From: Euonymus europaeus
Lineage: Eukaryota > Streptophyta > Magnoliopsida > Celastrales > Celastraceae
Reading direction: 5' to 3'
Length of the DNA: 64,000 nucleotides
Assembly: GCA_963580455.1 (NCBI GenBank)
Contig: OY756958.1
Coordinates: 21,030,501 to 21,094,500, forward strand
The translations under genes and the position numbers were made by a program. Positions 59,453 to 64,000 of the stretch are shown here, piece after piece. Numbering within the stretch: position 1 is the first letter of the stretch; the number at the start of each line of letters is the position of its first letter. A model generated the notes under the pieces. It had not been told where the DNA came from. It made no database searches and worked only from the letters and a program-made list of their open reading frames with translations.

Positions 59453-59803
59453 GTGAAAGTAGTGAAGTCCATGGCTAAGAAGTTGACGAAGAAGGTCCTC
59501 AGTCCTGTCAGAAAGCAGAAAATAAAAGAGACAAAAGAAAGGAAGGAGTTCAGGGCATTAAGGGAGAGATTGGCAAAGATTAGGTCGAGAAAACATCTTC
59601 GATGGTTTATGATGGCTGCCGATGAAGTTATGACACAGTCGTATGGATTTCGATGGCAATTAGGATATGTAGAAGTGTACCAAGATACTGGAGACGCAGA
59701 CTGATCAAGGAAGGAAGCTCGGAAAGGTGAGGCTGTGTTCACCAGAGAATTAAGCAAATTATGTTCGCTAATCACTGCAATGCCGAAGTGGGAAAACATT
59801 CTG
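59453..59803 (+). pseudogene. Unknown basic protein reading frame with one internal TGA
   Basis: I do not recognise it. The frame starts MKVVKSMAKKLTKKVLSPVR and is strongly basic (many Lys/Arg in the first 50 residues), then MMAADEVMTQSYGFRWQLGY. It meets TGA at 59702, yet the same frame stays open for another 32 codons (KGEAVFTRELSKLC ... MPKWENIL) to a TAA at 59801. Composition after the stop still looks coding. Either a short 83-aa protein ends here, or a 116-codon gene has gained a nonsense change. A second Met at codon 7 (MAKK) is an equally good start. No intron signals surround the TGA. Confidence 0.4.
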
Positions 59804-60668
59804 TAAGACTCTTAATTAAGCTTAAATACAATTAAAATAGAAGACTAATTCTGCAATCAAGGAATAATCAACATGTGACATTATTTTCAATATGCATTGA
59901 TCTAATACACTCACAAGCATGTAAAATTGTAAGTGATCTTCTTTTCATGCCAAGGATGGATGTTCGGTGTTGGGATGACTAGCACCACCGATATTGAAAT
60001 TGGGAGTTTGAACATGGTTGATGCTAATTTCAGAACAGACCAGCATGAACGCTAAATAAAACTAAGATTAACAAATAAATAAACGACATGCAAAAGACTA
60101 ATTACCTTCCACATTTTACTTACCAGTAAAGATCCCTAGTACTCAGTTTCCCACAAATAGCCATTGTATATGCTCTGCATCTAACTGAGGATTGTATAAG
60201 ATGTACAACCACTCTGACTACAATACAACATAACCAGACCAGAAAAGAAGGGAGGATTTTTTGATTCATAACTCTGAGAGCAAGAGAGAATTCACAATGG
60301 CTCTGGTTGGTCGTAAAACATAATCTTCCTTGTGAATGTTTTGAAACCTTTGATCAGACCCAAATATCTCATTATAATGGTCCAAGATGTGGTAAAATCA
60401 TGTTTTTTTTAATCAAGGTCGTAGAATATTACAAGTGCATATAGATCATTGGAAATATGAAAGCCATCAATTACATATTTCCTCATCCAACTTGAAAAAG
60501 AATCTCATAGTGACAACGGTAAACATGACAAAGCAAGTGTTCACAGCCCAACTTTTAAAAGTAATGAAGGAGACAAAAAAAAGCAGGCAAATTCCATGCG
60601 GGAAATTATAATCTATGGCTTATGCACTGTTAAATGAATGCAATAATAGATGGCTTGCAAGGATAGAC

Positions 60669-61298
60669 TTGCAGTGGTTCTATCTTGCATCCAAATTCAT
60701 AGAAAGATGGGCACCGAGACCTCAAATCCACGCTTGCAGCATCAGACTGCATTTCCAGCCTTGTTCTTTCTGATATCAGAAAACAACATTAGCATGCCCT
60801 TTCACTTGACTTCATGGGGATCCATGTAACATGAACAAAGTTCTGTTGACTAGAAAACATTCGGTAACATGTAGGATCTTTACCATAAAGAGTTCACAAT
60901 CCCATTGTATAATTCAACAGCAAGAGCATGAAGGAAATACTTTTCCCTATAGTCTAGTCTCTACAAAAATACCTTAATATTACAATCATGAATATGGGGA
61001 AAAAAAAAAGTGAAAACACTAGATTCAAAGCAAAGTTCCAACGAGCATTCAATTCCTATCTGCTCTGGTTCTTTCAGAACTTACGAAACCCTTTTCAACA
61101 TTGTCATCGATCTTGACTCCATTGACTTCCTTGCGGAAAACTACCTGAACAAACTGCAGCAACAAACCCAGAATGACAGGATGCCAAATTTTGGTAACAC
61201 GGTAATTTGGAAACCAGAAACTGCTGGGAGACTAATGACAAAGGCCCACTAACCTGTGCTACTGAAATAATATCATCAATGTCATGGTAATTTGCCAT
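60669..61298 (-). pseudogene. PSF3: Truncated GINS subunit PSF3 copy
   Basis: Minus-strand pieces match plant PSF3, a subunit of the GINS complex of the replicative CMG helicase. Exon 61298-61254 encodes MANYHDIDDIISVAQ. After a 109-bp intron, exon 61144-61085 encodes VVFRKEVNGVKIDDNVEKGF and ends at a strong GTAAGT donor. A third piece, about 60769-60669, encodes ERTRLEMQSDAASVDLRSRC then PSFYEFGCKIEPL. The exon that should hold the ELPFWLA region between pieces two and three is missing, and so is everything after FGCKI; I searched 59800-60660 and 60780-61080 by eye. Hence a partial duplicate, probably dead. Introns are retained, so it arose by DNA duplication, not retroposition. Confidence 0.65.
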
Positions 61299-63136
61299 TC
61301 TTCTAATCCAAAGTCTGAAACTTTAATCATGAGTCAACCTTGACAACTTCAAAAACAGCTCAATAATAAGTGGGAAAGAATAGAAGTAGTACGTTTGTTT
61401 TGAAAGTTAAATGTGCGAATAAGGCTCCACTGGTTTGTGTTTGATTTCTTAAATTTTTAATTAACAAATTCGGGTTCCAATCAAACTTTTAATGAGTTTC
61501 AAAATTATTGCCACAATATATACACTTTTGTTCGCAAGGAGATTCACGAGTTTTGTTTGATAAACTTAGACGGGGTTAGATGTTGGTGCAATGGACCTAC
61601 TTTTTAATAAATATGAGACTCACACGTTCTTTGGGATGAATCCGGGCTTGAGTACCTACATCTCCAAACACGATGAAGGTCGAATATTTACATTGCCAGA
61701 ATCAATCTCGTGTGAATGAGAAATTGATCTCTAAAACGACCACATGAAAATGAAATTGAAAGTTTGTGAGCTCAAATTAGAGTTTATCAAATGCCATTTT
61801 GATGGTATTAATTTGGGCCCATGGAGACAATTTTTTTTTATAGAAGGTCATACTTGGATTTTAAATTAGGTCAAAACACGCTCACATTGTGAGCACGCTA
61901 GGACCGAGTTGGTTGGGGCTGTGGACTAAGTCATAAAGCCCGTTTCCTTTTGATCCATCTCTATTAGTAGGTTTGTTCAAATTTTAAGTTTAAACTGAAA
62001 CAAACAAGAGTTAAATCTTACGTATATTTGAAAAAAATCTGATAGTTGTCGTTGTTGAGGACAAAAAGTAATTATAGATATTTTTGAATATATTAAAAAA
62101 TATTTTTATAACTAACATTTCAAAAATATATATATAAATATATAACTAACATTTTGAAGTTACATAGTTTTTTTTCCAAATAGGATAATACTGAATTTAA
62201 ATATGATAATTCAGAACAAGTTAAAATCTCACTAATTTTTCTGAAAATTATTTCAAAAATAATATTACATACAATTAAATTCTTGTGCTACAATTGTCAT
62301 TCAAAATACAGAGTCATAGATATATATGGTTTATTATTACTAGTACTATACATGTATACTGTGCTTTTCTTTATTTTTTATTTTAGGTTATTATTATTAG
62401 TATATATGCATATTATCATTTTTTGTTGTTATTTTAACTTTAGAAAATAATTAATCTATTGTCTAACTGGAAACAAAGAGAAATAATTAAGAGCTTATTA
62501 GACATAGTATACATATTTGCTATATATATATATTAATTTGTATTATAAAACTAGTCTGACCCGTGCGATGCACAAGTAATAAAGATAATTTACATCCATA
62601 ACTAAAATAAAATTCTTATATCGCACATGACCAAACACTAATTACTAAAAAAAATTGACATCAAGAGGTTTTCTATGTATTACATAAAAAGAACTCTAAA
62701 TTTGAGTCAATCAAACCAACAAAACTAATATGAATTAAAAGAAACAAAGAAATTTTGTATATCTATTTCGACCAAGGTTATTAAAATCGGACCGGATCGA
62801 CTGGTTTGACCATTTGGGAGAGTCGAAGCATTTGATCCTCAAATTTATCTTGAATAAAAAAACTCATTTTTGTATTGAAAAAGAAAGAAAGATGGGCTAT
62901 ATGTAAGTATAGACCCCTGAAGTTTGGAAGCCGAACAAGCTTCTCTGCTTGCATAATATTACCCAAAAGAAGTCCCCCAATAGAACATAAAAAAAAAATC
63001 CTAAAAATACAATTTTTATTTATTTATGGAAACCCAACTTGTCTTTTGCACCACCTATTTTTTTAGTCTAATTAATTAAAAGATGAAACGATGTGACCTG
63101 TCTATCAAGACACCACTAACAATGGATCATCCAACT
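61299..63136. other. Intergenic AT-rich DNA
   Basis: No gene or clear repeat ends. 62040-62560 is very AT-rich. 62765-62810 has ATTAAAATCGGACCGGATCG, a repeat-like phrase without a recognisable partner in the window. Confidence 0.5.
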
Positions 63137-63614
63137 AAACACCATAAAATCTCGAAGTGGAATTCCCCTCAAGTGCAATGGGTACCTCCTGCAATTGATT
63201 CTCTCAAGTGGAATGTAGATGGAGCATCACTAGGAAAACCGGGAAGAGCTGGGATTATTACAAGATGCAAATGGAAATATGTTATGTGTATTCCCCTGCA
63301 ATGTCGATATTTGTGAGTCCAATTAGGCTGAGTTTCAGGCAATCAAAAGGGCTCTTGACTTATCCTTATCACAACCCATGCCTCGCGTTTCATCTCTGAT
63401 AGTAGAATCTAACTCAGTAAATACTATCAAATGGGCACCGGGGATATGCAACTCTCAATGGAAGCTAGCTTATATAGGAAACCTCACTAAGATGGCAAAA
63501 ATTCAAATTCAGAGCTTGGTCTTGCAATATACATTAAGAAGTGCCAATGAGGTTGTTGATTTGGTTGCGAAAGATGGAATCAACAGGAATGAAGACTTTG
63601 TTATATGGCTATAA
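63137..63614 (+). pseudogene. LINE (L1-type) RNase H domain remnant
   Basis: The first part reads VQWVPPAIDSLKWNVDGAS then GKPGRAGI, the start of the RNase H fold found at the end of plant L1 ORF2 (KWNVDGSxxGKPGxAG). After a frameshift near 63315 another frame gives EFQAIKRALDLSLSQP, LIVESNSVNTIKWAP and YTLRSANEVVDLVAKDG, the later parts of the domain (catalytic Glu/Asp positions EFQAIKRAL and IVESNS visible). It ends in TAA at 63612. No reverse transcriptase upstream. The tail to 64000 is T-rich and probably LINE 3' UTR. Confidence 0.75.
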
Positions 63615-64000
63615 TAATATCACAAATGGCAAGGTTGGGCAGTATGTATATATGTTCTTTTGGCATGAAGGTTACCTTCTTGGCTCACTACAACATGGTC
63701 TTTAAACAAGATATTTTCAATTGTCTATCTGCATTGTCTTGGTGCTTCTTAACCTGCAACACTATAAAGGTTTATCTCTTGGATGTCTTGCTCCCCCAGG
63801 TGGTGACTCGGGTCTTATGGCCTATGCTTCTATCAAATTTGAAGATATTCTCTTGCAGTCCTAGTGTTCATCTCATCATGCTTAAATTCAAATATTTCAG
63901 CCAGCAATTCTCATGGCATTTGCTCTCAAGAATTTCTGATTATTGGTTAACTTTGCTCTTATTTGACTTTGTTAATGCTACTGATAACAATACTCGTTTA

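Noticed and set aside
1..64000. CRISPR arrays, bacterial operons, riboswitches or organelle insertions
   Set aside because: No regularly spaced direct repeats with unique spacers; gene structure is plant nuclear throughout.

Overview
This 64 kb window is AT-rich nuclear DNA of a flowering plant, almost certainly a eudicot. The evidence is GT-AG introns in plant-type genes, plant-specific families (CRINKLY4-like receptor kinase, ELF4, NFXL2, BELL and FAR1 fragments) and a dense load of plant transposons. I cannot name the species. There is no CRISPR array, operon, rRNA or convincing tRNA gene.

Layout. 1-7933: most of a coding-poor LTR retrotransposon (left LTR cut by the window edge, tRNA-iMet-type primer site, polypurine tract, complete right LTR), with a small antisense ORF inside. 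8130-9523: decayed FAR1-RELATED SEQUENCE / MULE-transposase-like pseudogene (-). 9.5-13.1 kb: non-genic, with diverged tandem repeats. 13285-16422: six-exon SCP1-like HAD phosphatase (+). 17836-18582: Mutator-type element with a perfect 9-bp TSD and exon-like captured pieces. 20899-21151: Stowaway-like MITE. 22053-24434: intronless CRINKLY4-related receptor kinase, CCR4-like (+). 27203-35240: thirteen-exon NFXL2 (-). 35345-38834: MULE with a broken transposase, 9-bp TSD, inserted about 30 bp upstream of the NFXL2 TATA box. 40643-40941: Tourist-like MITE. 41169-46299: nine-exon phosphoinositide-specific phospholipase C, PLC2-like (-), with an RTE LINE scrap in one intron. 46613-46926: small relative of the same MULE family, in the PLC upstream region. 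About 48250-49960: element with long inverted arms. 50340-50625: LINE RNase H scrap. 51281-51619: single-exon ELF4 (-). 52294-56138: a set of nested insertions: a terminal-inverted-repeat element carrying a BELL homeobox gene fragment, split by a hAT element (8-bp TSD), itself split by a solo LTR (5-bp TSD) of the same family as the retrotransposon at the window start. 59453-59803: unknown basic reading frame with one stop. 60669-61298: truncated GINS PSF3 copy (-). 63137-63614: LINE RNase H remnant (+).

Five genes look intact: the phosphatase, CCR4-like kinase, NFXL2, PLC and ELF4. They are independent transcription units. NFXL2 and ELF4 are both linked to the circadian clock in Arabidopsis, and PLC and NFXL2 to stress signalling, but their closeness here may be chance. 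Much of the interest lies in how transposons have reworked the flanks: two MULE-family insertions sit in the upstream regions of neighbouring genes, and at least one element carries host exon sequence. Exon boundaries were placed by eye from GT-AG sites, reading frame and family knowledge; no alignment was run.
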